Positions 27,838 to 35,787 of a DNA stretch of 64,000 nucleotides are shown here, in pieces (position 1 is the stretch's first letter; every line of letters starts with the position of its first letter). The notes under the pieces are model-generated. The model was not told the DNA's origin. It was given only the letters and a program-made list of their open reading frames with translations, and did no database searches. Source of the DNA: Streptomyces sp. ICC1 (GTDB lineage Bacteria; Actinomycetota; Actinomycetes; Streptomycetales; Streptomycetaceae); the NCBI RefSeq assembly GCF_003287935.1, contig NZ_CP030287.1, positions 3,810,267 through 3,874,266 of the forward strand, in the 5' to 3' direction. Made by a program: the position numbers and the translations under genes.

Positions 27838-28763
27838 GTGCCGTGACGGACCTGGAGAACGGCGGGAGCGGCGGAAGCCGTGGGAGCCGTGGGGCCCGCG
27901 GCGGCGGCGTCCGCGAGGTGGCTCCGGGTTACCGGGCGAGCCGGACGCTCCCGCTGCGCGTGGAGGCGCTGCGCCAGTGGCGCCGGCGGCGGACGCTGGT
28001 GATGGGCGGGATCCTCGCCGCGCTGCCGTTCATCCTGATGATCGCCTTCGCGGTGGGCGGCGGACCGGGCAGCCGGGACGGCGGAAACGGCCGGATCACC
28101 CTCATCGACACGGCGACGGCCTCGGGCGCGAACTTCGCCGCCACCTGCCTGTTCGTGTCGGCCGGGTTCCTGCTGGTGGTGCCGGTGGCGCTGTTCTGCG
28201 GTGACACGGTGGCCTCGGAGGCCAACTGGTCCTCGCTGCGCTACCTGCTGGCCTCGCCCGTGCCGAGGGCGCGGCTGCTGTGGAGCAAGCTGGTCGTGGC
28301 GCTCGGGTTCAGCCTGGCGGCGATGGTGCTGCTGCCGTTGGTGGCGCTGGCGGCGGGCACGGCGGCGTACGGATGGGGGCCGCTGAAGCTGCCGGCGGGC
28401 GGCTCCCTGGCGGCCGGGGACACGGTGGGGCGGCTCGCGATCGCGGTGGCCTTCATCTTCGTCTCGCAGCTGGTGACGGCCGGTCTGGCGTTCTGGCTCT
28501 CGACCCGGACGGACGCGCCGCTGGGTGCGGTGGGCGGAGCGGTCGGGCTGACGATCGTCGGCAACGTGCTGGACGCGGTGACGGCGCTGGGCTCGTATCG
28601 GGAGTTCCTGCCGGCGCACTGGCAGTTCGCGTGGGCCGATGCCTTGCAGCCGCAGCTGGAGTGGGGCGGGATGGTCAAGGGTGCGGCGGTGTCGGTGTCG
28701 TACGCGATCGTGCTGTTCGCGCTCGCGTTCCGCGGGTTCGCGCGCAAGGACATCACGTCGTGA
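27834..28763 (+). CDS. ABC transporter permease (ABC-2 type)
   Basis: A 309-residue membrane protein. A Gly/Ser/Arg-rich cytoplasmic leader of about 40 residues precedes six hydrophobic segments: GGILAALPFILMIAFAVGG, CLFVSAGFLLVVPVALF, a third around LVVALGFSLAAMVLLPLVAL, then IAVAFIFVSQLVTAGLAFWL, a Val/Gly-rich helix near GGAVGLTIVGNVLDAV, and a final helix before FRGFARKDITS. The large periplasmic loop after TM1 and the EANWSSLRYLL cytoplasmic helix are typical of ABC-2 permeases such as those of antibiotic exporters. Start and upstream stop overlap as ATGA, so it partners the hydrolase-ATPase fusion. It likely pairs as a dimer with that ATPase. Confidence 0.85.
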   Translation: MSAVTDLENGGSGGSRGSRGARGGGVREVAPGYRASRTLPLRVEALRQWRRRRTLVMGGILAALPFILMIAFAVGGGPGSRDGGNGRITLIDTATASGANFAATCLFVSAGFLLVVPVALFCGDTVASEANWSSLRYLLASPVPRARLLWSKLVVALGFSLAAMVLLPLVALAAGTAAYGWGPLKLPAGGSLAAGDTVGRLAIAVAFIFVSQLVTAGLAFWLSTRTDAPLGAVGGAVGLTIVGNVLDAVTALGSYREFLPAHWQFAWADALQPQLEWGGMVKGAAVSVSYAIVLFALAFRGFARKDITS

Positions 28764-28927
28764 CGCACGGGGTCTGACACAGGGTCTGACGCGCGGGGTC
28801 CGTTCGGCCGTCGGTGGCCAACCCGGGTGCGTGCGCGTGCGCCTGCCGCCCGGTCGGCCCGCGCACCCCAAGAATCGCCCCGGTCAGGACGTACGGCGCG
28901 TCCGAGCGGGACTGAGGGGTACGACCG

Positions 28928-29827
28928 ATGGACAGAGCAGGATTTCCGGCACGCAGGTTCGTCCTGACCGGCGGCCTGGCGGCCGCCGCGGCCGCGCTCT
29001 CGGGGTGCTCGGCCAAGAGCGCCCCGAAGGCCACCACGGGCGCGCCGGAACCCCGGCCCGGCACCCCCGAGGCCGCGTACAGCCGACTGATGGAGGGCAA
29101 CAAGCGCTGGGTGAGCGGCAGCCTCAAGCACCCCGACCGGGACCCCGACCGGCGCCGGCTGGTGGCCGAGGCGCAGGATCCCTTCGGCGTGATCCTTGCG
29201 TGCATCGACTCCCGGGTGCCGCCGGAGCTGCTCTTCGACACCGGGCTCGGCGACCTGTTCGTGCTGCGCACGGGCGGCCAGGCGGTCGGCCCGGTGGTGA
29301 CCGGATCGGTGGAGTTCGGTCCGATGACGGCGGGCACCCCGCTGATCCTGGTCCTCGGACACCAGCGCTGCGGGGCCATCGCCTCCGCGTACAAGGCGCT
29401 GCAGGACGGTACTTCGCTGCCCGGCAACCTGCTGGCGATCCAGAACGCGCTGGTGCCGGCGTACGACCTGACGGTCAAGGACCCGGGCGCCGATCCGGTG
29501 GACACGATGATCCGCAACCAGGTCAAGGTGACGGCGGACGAGCTGCGGGCCAACGCGGACCTGGCGCCCCTGGTGCGGAAGGGCTCCCTGGGCGTGGTCG
29601 GCGCCTACTACTCGCTGGACACCGGCCAGGTGGAGGTGCTGACCGGCGCGCCGACGGGGTCCGCCTCCGCGAGCCCGTCCGCGAGCCCCTCCGACAGCGC
29701 TTCGCAGAGCGCCTCGGCGAGCCCGTCCTCCAGCCCTTCCGCGAGCCCGTCGCAGTCCCCGTCCCCGAGCGGCTCCGCGAGCCCGTCCGATTCCGCTTCT
29801 GCCGGCGCCTCCGCCTCGGTCTCCTGA
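28928..29827 (+). CDS. Exported beta-class carbonic anhydrase with Ser-rich tail
   Basis: A 299-residue exported protein that hydrates CO2. RRFVLTGGLAAAAAALSGCS combines a twin-arginine-like motif with a lipobox (LSGC), so it is probably an anchored lipoprotein. Zinc ligands of beta carbonic anhydrases are complete: Cys and Asp in CIDSRVPPE, His and Cys in LGHQRCGA. The fold ends near residue 235 with VVGAYYSLDTGQVEVL. The last 60 residues are an acidic-poor Ser/Ala/Pro tail with Gln and Asp (SASPSASPSDSASQSAS), a spacer seen in surface proteins. ATG 28928 follows gagggg. It stands alone after the ABC unit. Confidence 0.92.
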   Translation: MDRAGFPARRFVLTGGLAAAAAALSGCSAKSAPKATTGAPEPRPGTPEAAYSRLMEGNKRWVSGSLKHPDRDPDRRRLVAEAQDPFGVILACIDSRVPPELLFDTGLGDLFVLRTGGQAVGPVVTGSVEFGPMTAGTPLILVLGHQRCGAIASAYKALQDGTSLPGNLLAIQNALVPAYDLTVKDPGADPVDTMIRNQVKVTADELRANADLAPLVRKGSLGVVGAYYSLDTGQVEVLTGAPTGSASASPSASPSDSASQSASASPSSSPSASPSQSPSPSGSASPSDSASAGASASVS

Positions 29828-29915
29828 GCCGGAAGCGACCTCCGTCCCGAAGGCGAGGCCTACCAGGCCTACCGGGGCGACACGGCTGCCATGAGGTTGT
29901 CCGTCATGGGGTCCG

Positions 29916-30863
29916 TCACAGGGCGGCCCCCGCGACCGCGTCGACCTCGGCGAGCAGGTCCGCGTCCAGCGGCCGGTCGGCGACGGCCGCGTTGGCGCGC
30001 ACCTGCTCGGCGGAAGTGGCGCCCGCGATGACGGAGGCGCAGCCGGGCTGGGCTCCGAGCCAGCCGACGGCGAGTTCCAGGACGGTGCGGTCGTGCTTGT
30101 CGGCGACCGCGGCGAGCGCCTCCACGATGTCGAGGCGGGCGTCGGTGAGGTAGGCGTCGCGGCCTTCGAGGCGGGAGCCGGCGGGCACGGGGGCGCCGCG
30201 CCGGATCTTCCCGGTCAACAGACCGTTGGCCAAAGGAAAGTACGGGAGGACCCCGACCCCGTAGTGGAGGGCCGCCGGGACGAGCTCGCGCTCGGCGGAC
30301 CGCTGGAGCAGCGACCATTCGTTCTGGGCCGATACGAAGGGTGCCGCGCCGGTTTCGCGGGCCACGTGGGCGGCTTCGGCGAGCTGCCAGCCGCTGAGGT
30401 TGGAGTGTCCCACGTAGCGGACCTTGCCTTCGGTGACGAGCTCGGTGAGCGCCGCGAGGGTCTCGGCGATCGGCACGGACCCGTCGGGGCTGTGCAGTTG
30501 GTAGAGGTCGATGCGGTCGGTCTGCAGGCGGCGCAGGGATTCCTCGACGGCGCGGCGGATGTAGGCACGGCCGCCGCGCGAGCCGGCGGCGGGTCCGTAG
30601 CCCATGTCCACGCCGTCGTAGCCGAACTTGGTGGCGAGGACGACCTGGTCCCGGCGGCCCTTGAGGACCTCGCCGAGGTGGGTTTCGGAACCGCCGCCGC
30701 CACCGTAGATGTCGGCGGTGTCCAGCAGGGTGATGCCCGCGTCGAGCGCGGCGTCGACGACGGCGCGGGTGGCCCGGGCGTCGAGCCGGCCGCCGAAGTT
30801 GTTGCAGCCGAGCCCGATCGCGGACACCTGGAGGCCTGAACTGCCCAGGGGGAGATAGCGCAT
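29916..30863 (-). CDS. Aldo/keto reductase
   Basis: A 315-residue NADPH-dependent reductase with a TIM-barrel fold. The catalytic tetrad is visible: Asp and Tyr in LLDTADIYGG, Lys in VLATKFG, His in LYQLHSPD. The NADP-binding segment SVIAGATSAEQVRANA is near the C-terminus. It belongs to the YajO/voltage-channel-beta-like group, acting on diverse aldehydes or ketones. Start at 30863 is supported by GAGG eight bases upstream; longer frames add no conserved sequence. A TetR-type palindrome lies about 50 bases upstream, so it may be induced by a small molecule through an unlinked repressor. Confidence 0.92.
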   Translation of the reverse strand: MRYLPLGSSGLQVSAIGLGCNNFGGRLDARATRAVVDAALDAGITLLDTADIYGGGGGSETHLGEVLKGRRDQVVLATKFGYDGVDMGYGPAAGSRGGRAYIRRAVEESLRRLQTDRIDLYQLHSPDGSVPIAETLAALTELVTEGKVRYVGHSNLSGWQLAEAAHVARETGAAPFVSAQNEWSLLQRSAERELVPAALHYGVGVLPYFPLANGLLTGKIRRGAPVPAGSRLEGRDAYLTDARLDIVEALAAVADKHDRTVLELAVGWLGAQPGCASVIAGATSAEQVRANAAVADRPLDADLLAEVDAVAGAAL

Positions 30864-30913
30864 GTCTTTCGTTCCTCCGCACTCGTCCGGCACGGTGACC
30901 GACCGGGATGATC

Positions 30914-30929
30914 GACTGGACGGCCAGTC
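30914..30929. promoter_or_regulatory. TetR-type operator candidate upstream of aldo/keto reductase
   Basis: A palindrome gactgg-acgg-ccagtc, 6-bp arms and 4-base centre, lies 51-66 bases upstream of the reductase start. The outer context (tcg...cta) resembles TetR operators of actinobacteria. No tetR gene adjoins. Confidence 0.45.
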
Positions 30930-30975
30930 TAGGCCGCCCGGTCGGGCCGGACACGGGCCTGTGGACAACTCCGTG

Positions 30976-31040
30976 CGGACTCGTGTGGACCTGCGCGGAC
31001 CTGCGCGGACCTGCGCCGTGCGGACCCGTGCGGACCCGTG
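30976..31040 (+). repeat. Decamer tandem repeat region
   Basis: Degenerate 10-base units run through this intergenic region: tgtggacctg, cgcggacctg twice, then variants ending with cggacccgtg twice. The core cggacctg is shared with the array at 8651-8680. Confidence 0.75.
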
Positions 31041-31052
31041 CGCGCCCGGCGC

Positions 31053-32843
31053 TCAGTAGTCGATGTCGACGACCGTGGGGCGGCCGAGGTCGGGCTGGTT
31101 CCGGAGGGCCAATTCGGTGCCGGGGCGCTCCAGTTCCAGTACGACGATCTCGTTGGCCCCGTCCCGCCACAGCGGACCGGGCGCGTACAGCGTGCGCTGC
31201 GGGCCGCGCGGGGTGTCGTAGTGGCCCAGGAGGAAACCGTTGAGCCAGATCAGGCCGGTGCCCCAGCCGGAGAGGTCGACGAAGCCGTCGGCCGGGGCCT
31301 CGGTGAGGGTGTGGGTGAACCGGTGGAAGGCGGGCCGGCCCGGCGCCGGGACGTCCTCGGACCACGCCAGCCCGGCGAGGTCCGCGAGCGGCAGCGGGCG
31401 TATCTCCCACTCGAACAGGTGCTGGTGGCCGTGGCGCACGGCGCGCGAGATGCCCTTGTGGTCGTCGAGCAGCGGGCCGTAGTTGACCCGGCCCTGGGCC
31501 CGGACGAGGACGTCGAGGACGACTCCGGTCTCTCCGACGGGAAGGTCGAGGCCCTCGTCGGGGGCGTTGCGGTCCAGGATGCCGAGCGGCACTCCGTCGG
31601 CGAAGACGTAGGCACGGTCGCCGAGGCCGTCGATCTTGATCGGCATGGCGGGGCGCGGGCCGGTGATGGTGGTGCGGTAGTGGATCAGGCCGTGGTCCTG
31701 GCCGAGCCGCTCCATGGACTCGGGAGCGGGGCGCAGGAGGGGGGCGCCCGCGAGGAGGTCCAGGTGGGTGAGGAGCGGGGCGGCGCCCTCGGGGGTGGCG
31801 AGCGCCGGGGTCATCCGGGGCAGCGGCTCGGGCAGCGGCCCGTCGGGCAGGGGCACGTACTTGCCGATGACCTCGCGGAACGCGTGGAACTTCGGGGTCA
31901 GTTCGCCGGCCTCGCCGATGGGGGCGTCGTAGTCGTAGCTGGTGACGGTGGGCTGGTAGCCGGGGTCGCCGGGGCGGGAGCCGGAGTGGTTGGCCCCGGC
32001 CCAGAAGCCGAAGTTGGTGCCGCCGTGGGCCATGTACAAGTTGACGGAGGCGCCGGAGGCGAGGAGTTCGTCGAGCGACTGCGCCGCCTCCTCGGCGACG
32101 CGGATGTGGTGCTCCTCGCCCCAGTGGTCGAACCAGCCGATCCAGAACTCCATCGCGGTGAGCGGGCCGGTCCGCTGGTAGCGGCGCAGGACGGCGAGGC
32201 GTTCGTCGGGCTTGGCCCCGAAGGTGGCGGTGGCGAGACGGCCCGGGACCGTACCGCCCTGCAGCATGGCGTCCTCGGGGCCGTCCGCGGTGAACAGCAG
32301 GCAGTCGACGCCGCGTTCGAGGAGGCCGCGCTCCACGTGGGCGCGGTAGGCGGTGTCATTTCCGTACGAGCCGTACTCGTTCTCGATCTGGACGGCGACG
32401 ACGGGGCCGCCGCGGCTCGCGAGGTGGGGCAGCAGTTCGGGGACGACCAGGTCGAACCAGCCGTCCACCTCCGCCTCGAAGCGGGGATCGGAGCAGCGCA
32501 GCCGCAGGCCGTCGACGGCGAGGAGGCGGGCGGGCAGGCCGCCGAAGTCCCATTCGGCGCAGATGTAGGGGCCGGGGCGGACGATGACGTCGAGGTCGAG
32601 GTCCTGGGCGATGCGCAGGAACCGGCCGAGGTCGCGCCAGCCGGTGAAATCGGCCTTGCCCGGGGCGGTCTCGTGGAAGTTCCAGGGGACGTAGGTGTCC
32701 ACGGTGTTTGCGCCCATGGCCCGCAGCCGGGTGAGGCGGTCCTCCCACAGGTCGGGATGGACCCGGAAGTAGTGCAGGGCCCCCGAAACGATCCGGTGGG
32801 GGCGGTCTGCGCGCCGGAAGCCGTCCTGGTCGTGCGTGAGCAT
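31053..32843 (-). CDS. GH35 beta-galactosidase
   Basis: A 596-residue glycoside hydrolase of family 35, without a signal peptide. The TIM-barrel catalytic domain (about 1-310) has PYICAEWDFGGLP, the acid/base Glu in VAVQIENEYGSYG and the nucleophile Glu in TAMEFWIGWFDHWGE. A beta-sandwich domain pair occupies the C-terminal half (LPVGETGVVLDVLVRAQGR, then WGTGLIWLNGFLLGHYD). It removes terminal beta-galactosyl residues from oligosaccharides inside the cell. Start at 32843 follows GGGAG and gives the conserved N-terminus; upstream in-frame codons are not conserved. A clear promoter lies at 32898-32927. It diverges from a DeoR/LacI hybrid regulator gene which probably controls it through repeats in the shared region. 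Confidence 0.93.
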   Translation of the reverse strand: MLTHDQDGFRRADRPHRIVSGALHYFRVHPDLWEDRLTRLRAMGANTVDTYVPWNFHETAPGKADFTGWRDLGRFLRIAQDLDLDVIVRPGPYICAEWDFGGLPARLLAVDGLRLRCSDPRFEAEVDGWFDLVVPELLPHLASRGGPVVAVQIENEYGSYGNDTAYRAHVERGLLERGVDCLLFTADGPEDAMLQGGTVPGRLATATFGAKPDERLAVLRRYQRTGPLTAMEFWIGWFDHWGEEHHIRVAEEAAQSLDELLASGASVNLYMAHGGTNFGFWAGANHSGSRPGDPGYQPTVTSYDYDAPIGEAGELTPKFHAFREVIGKYVPLPDGPLPEPLPRMTPALATPEGAAPLLTHLDLLAGAPLLRPAPESMERLGQDHGLIHYRTTITGPRPAMPIKIDGLGDRAYVFADGVPLGILDRNAPDEGLDLPVGETGVVLDVLVRAQGRVNYGPLLDDHKGISRAVRHGHQHLFEWEIRPLPLADLAGLAWSEDVPAPGRPAFHRFTHTLTEAPADGFVDLSGWGTGLIWLNGFLLGHYDTPRGPQRTLYAPGPLWRDGANEIVVLELERPGTELALRNQPDLGRPTVVDIDY

Positions 32844-32897
32844 GCGCTGACTCCCGGGAGAGGTCGAGATGCTGCGGTGAGGTGCGGGACGTGGCCG

Positions 32898-32927
32898 AAT
32901 ATATGAACGCGCGGTCTGTGCCGTCAA
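32898..32927 (-). promoter_or_regulatory. Promoter of the beta-galactosidase gene
   Basis: On the minus strand TTGACG (32922-32927) and TATATT (32898-32903) are spaced 18 bases apart, a good vegetative-type promoter. The -10 lies about 55 bases upstream of the start codon. Confidence 0.6.
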
Positions 32928-32942
32928 TGACCGGTTGATCGG

Positions 32943-32960
32943 AATCGATCGAATCGATCG
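32943..32960. promoter_or_regulatory. Candidate operator: 9-bp direct repeat
   Basis: The 9-mer aatcgatcg occurs twice in tandem in the divergent region between the beta-galactosidase and regulator genes, just upstream of a TATGAT (32972-32977) that could serve the regulator. A related sequence (gtttcgatcgaatcg) recurs at 34187-34201. Confidence 0.5.
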
Positions 32961-33069
32961 TTTCGGCTCACTATGATGGATCCGAGCACCTCACGCACAC
33001 GCACCTCACTCACACGCACCGCGCAGACCGCACTACTCAGACCGCAGACCGCAGACCGCAGGGGGAACC

Positions 33070-34158
33070 TTGAGACCGCATGTAGACCAGCGCCGGGCCC
33101 GGGTACGCGCACTCGTCCAGGCCCGGGGCAGTGTGCGCGTGGCGGACCTGGCCCGGGAGCTCGGCGTCTCCCCGGTGACCCTGCGGCGGGACATCGAGGC
33201 GATGGCGGCGCGGGGCGAGATCCAGCGGATGCACGGGGTGGTCAGCCGGCCGCAGGCGGGCCCGGCCGGTCCGGACCACGCGGGTGGTGGCGGGTGCGGC
33301 CGCGACGGCAGCGGGCTGGTGATCGGGATGGTGGTGCCGACCACCGAGTACTACTACGGCGACGTCGTACGGGGAGCGCGCGAGGCGGTCGAAGCGCGGG
33401 GGGCGCGCCTCACCGTCGGGCTGACCCGGTACCTGCCGGGCGAGGACCGGACCCAGGCGGACCGGCTGCTGTCCACGGGTGCGCACGGACTGCTGCTGAC
33501 CCCGAACTGGGACGCCGGGTCGCCGGGTCCCGGCGAGGGGGCGTGGACGGCGGAGCTCCCCGTGCCGACGGTCCTCGTGGAACGGTGGGCGCCGCCGGGA
33601 CATCCGGCCGCCTCGCTGGACCGGGTGGCGTCCGACCACGCGCACGGCGCGGCGCGGGCGGTGCAGCACCTGGCCGGGATGGGGCACCGGCGGATCGCGC
33701 TGGCCAGCCGCCGGACGCCGACGTCGGCGCGGCTGCGCGCCGGGTTCGAGGCGGCCGTGGCCGTGCTCGGGCTGGAGCCGGCGCCGCCGTGGCCCGGTCC
33801 GGAGGCGCTTTCGGAGGCGGAGGCGTTCGCGCGCACGCTGGACTACCTGTGCGCGGCGGTGGCGGAGGGCGGGGTGAGCGCCGCCCTGATCCACAGCGAC
33901 ACGGACGCGATCATGCTGATCCCCCGGCTCCAGGCCCGGGGCGTGCGGGTGCCGGAGGACCTTGCGGTGATCACCTACGACGACGAGGTGGCCGGGCTGG
34001 CCGACGTCCCGCTGTCGGCGGTGGCCCCGGCCAAGCGCGAGGTCGGGGCGCGGGCGGCCGGACTGCTGCTGGACCTGGTGGAGGGCGGTGCGGCGGCCGC
34101 CGAGGGGCGCGCGCGTCAGCACCTGGAACTGCTTCCCCGGCTGACGATTCGCCCGTAG
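33070..34158 (+). CDS. Sugar regulator: DeoR-type HTH with LacI-type sensor domain
   Basis: A 362-residue transcription factor. The N-terminus is a DeoR-like winged helix (residues 1-60: RVADLARELGVSPVTLRRDI, then ARGEIQRMHGVV) rather than the LacI HTH. Residues about 80-355 form a periplasmic-binding-like sugar sensor: IGMVVPTTEYYYGDVVRGAR, HLAGMGHRRIALASRR, IHSDTDAIMLIPRLQARGVR and VPEDLAVITYDDEVAGLADV are standard LacI-family segments. Such hybrids occur in actinobacteria and usually repress carbohydrate genes. The start is TTG at 33070 with gggggaacc before it. Two related motifs bracket the gene (32943-32960 and 34187-34209), suggesting control of both the divergent beta-galactosidase and a gene downstream. 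Confidence 0.9.
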   Translation: MRPHVDQRRARVRALVQARGSVRVADLARELGVSPVTLRRDIEAMAARGEIQRMHGVVSRPQAGPAGPDHAGGGGCGRDGSGLVIGMVVPTTEYYYGDVVRGAREAVEARGARLTVGLTRYLPGEDRTQADRLLSTGAHGLLLTPNWDAGSPGPGEGAWTAELPVPTVLVERWAPPGHPAASLDRVASDHAHGAARAVQHLAGMGHRRIALASRRTPTSARLRAGFEAAVAVLGLEPAPPWPGPEALSEAEAFARTLDYLCAAVAEGGVSAALIHSDTDAIMLIPRLQARGVRVPEDLAVITYDDEVAGLADVPLSAVAPAKREVGARAAGLLLDLVEGGAAAAEGRARQHLELLPRLTIRP

Positions 34159-34186
34159 GGGGGCGGTGGGCAGGTCCCGGCCGACT

Positions 34187-34209
34187 GTTTCGATCGAATC
34201 GCGCATTCG
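34187..34209 (+). promoter_or_regulatory. Candidate operator 3' of the regulator gene
   Basis: The motif gtttcgatcgaatcgcgcattcg resembles the repeat at 32943-32960. It lies about 100 bases before an orphan plus-strand start codon (34312), consistent with a regulated promoter for the lost gene. Confidence 0.45.
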
Positions 34210-34311
34210 CCCTTGACCTCGTGGTCTTCCGCGCAAAAGGATGGGGCCCTCGCGACCGGCCGCGCGTCCTCACGCCCGCGTCCGTTCGGATCTCACCGCA
34301 GGAGCCGTCCC

Positions 34312-34354
34312 GTGACCCACCCCGCCTCCTCGTCCGACCGGGACCCTGACCGTG
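34312..34354 (+). pseudogene. Orphan 5' end of a plus-strand gene
   Basis: A ribosome site (ggag, 34300-34304) is followed by GTG at 34312 and MTHPASSSDRDP, a credible N-terminus, in an intergenic region with a candidate operator of the upstream regulator. From about 34345 the sequence becomes the GC-rich repeat tract of the opposite-strand Pro/Gly-rich gene, so the rest of the coding region is absent. The gene may have been a sugar hydrolase controlled by the DeoR/LacI protein; this is a guess from context only. Confidence 0.4.
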
Positions 34355-35188
34355 GCCCTGACCGGGGCCGACGGGGCCGGGGCCCTGGCCGTAGCCCGGA
34401 CCGGGGCCCTGGCCGTAGCCGGGACCGGGGCCCTGGCCGTAGCCGGGGCCGACGGGGGCGCCCGGACGGGGGCCGCCGGATCCGGCCGGCGGCGCGGGGT
34501 AGCCCGCGCCGGGGCCGGCGCCCGGGCCGGTGCCGACGCCGGGGCCGCGGCCGCCGGGGTCCATGGGCGCGGGCGGGCGCTGACCCGCCGGAGCCTGGGC
34601 GAAGCCCTGCGCGGGCATGTCGTGGCGCGGCGCGCCGGGGCCGGCCGGAGCCGCAGGAGCCGGGGCCGGCGGGCGCTGACCCGCAGGAGCCTGGGCGTAG
34701 CCCTGCGCGGGCGTGTCGTGGCGCGGGGCGCCGGGCCCGCCGGCGGGTCCGGCCTCCAGGGCTGCCTGCGGCCGCGTCGGAGCGGGACCGGGCCCCGCGT
34801 TCTTGCGCGGCGCGAACCAGTTGCTCGCCGTGTCCTCGGGCCCGGGGGCGGCCGGTTCGGGCTCGGGGGCCGGCGCGGCGGCCGGGGCGGACTGCGGCTC
34901 GGCTTCGGCCTCGGGCATGGGCGTGCGGACGACCACGGGCGGAATCGGCCGCGAACCGGGGATGTTGATCCGGATCCGGGTCGTCAGGGTGGTCTCCGTC
35001 TTCGGCCCGTCGGAATCGGCCGTGGACGGCTTGGCGGGCGGTACGGTCACTGAACTCTCCTCCGGGGTGGTCGCCGCAGCGTCCGTGGACGGGTACTGGC
35101 CGGTTCCGTACGGCGGTGTACCCGAGGGGTAGGCGGCCCCACCGCGCCCGTTGGGCCCGGAGGACGAACTCTCGGTTTCACGACTCAA
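34355..35188 (-). CDS. Pro/Gly-rich protein downstream of mshB, 3' end truncated
   Basis: Third gene of the mshB-DUF6113 strand. It starts with TTG at 35188 (GGGAGA seven bases upstream) and reads MSRETESSSSGPNGRGGAAY. A conserved block TTLTTRIRINIPGSRPIPPV (residues about 67-86) precedes a WFAPRKN motif and a long Pro/Ala/Gly-rich tract. A 35-residue unit containing APRHDxPAQGxAQAPAGQRP is duplicated, and a GPGYGQGP octapeptide is repeated three times. From memory, homologues continue into a TM helix and an extracytoplasmic domain. Here the native sequence ends near 34350 where an oppositely oriented gene start is met; the frame stays open to 33971 only as antisense of the regulator gene. 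Function unknown. Confidence 0.6.
34379..34450 (-). repeat. 24-bp tandem repeat (3 copies) encoding GPGYGQGP
   Basis: Three nearly identical 24-base units lie in tandem at 34379-34402, 34403-34426 and 34427-34450. They encode an octapeptide repeat and end close to the junction with the orphan plus-strand gene. Confidence 0.85.
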
Positions 35189-35403
35189 GGCAGGCTCTCC
35201 CGATTGGCTCCGCCGCCCGTCATACCGTGCGCGGGCAGCTCGGCGGCCCGTCCACCATACTGGCCGCCGCCCGCACGCACTCGGCCCCCGGGAGCGAACG
35301 GTTCCCCTTGGCTCCGTTCACGCCCCCCGCGAGCGCCCCCGGACCACCCGGCTGATCCGCGCCGAACGGCTCGTCAAGCCCGCCGAAGCCGTCCGACGGC
35401 ACG

Positions 35404-35787
35404 TCACTTGGCAGGCCTGGCGGCCGAAACCGACCGGTCCCCGGGAACGCTCATCGTGGCGGACATCACAGCGAGCACGACCCCGCCCAAAAGGTAGGCG
35501 TACATGTCGATTCCGGATGAACTGAGCAGGAAGTCCCCTTCCGCCCGGGGGACGCTGAGGATCACGTAGGCGAGGAACCAGCCGACCGCGCCCGCGCCCA
35601 CTCCGATCCCGGTCCCCAGGGCGAGGCGGCCGCCGAGGAACAGCCCGAAGAGGGCGAGGAGCGCCAGCACCAGCCCGGCGGGGAACCACAGGTCCACCAC
35701 GAGCCAGCCGGCCGCGCCGGCCAGCACGCCCGCCGCCAACAGCCCGAGCAGGACGGCGATCCGCCCCGGTGTCCACGTACCGCTCAC
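35404..35787 (-). CDS. DUF6113-like four-TM membrane protein
   Basis: A 127-residue integral membrane protein with about four helices: [57 protein letters not shown] and [21 protein letters not shown] conserved [11 protein letters not shown] lies in the last loop. By position next to mshB and appearance it matches the family called DUF6113; the function is unknown. The GTG start overlaps the mshB stop as GTGA, so the two are translationally coupled. Longer open sequence upstream is antisense or mshB in another frame. Confidence 0.8.
   Translation of the reverse strand: MSGTWTPGRIAVLLGLLAAGVLAGAAGWLVVDLWFPAGLVLALLALFGLFLGGRLALGTGIGVGAGAVGWFLAYVILSVPRAEGDFLLSSSGIDMYAYLLGGVVLAVMSATMSVPGDRSVSAARPAK

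Noticed and set aside
33971..34350. Downstream part of the Pro/Gly-rich frame
   Set aside because: Antisense to the DeoR/LacI regulator gene and the orphan gene start; kept only the segment with native features.
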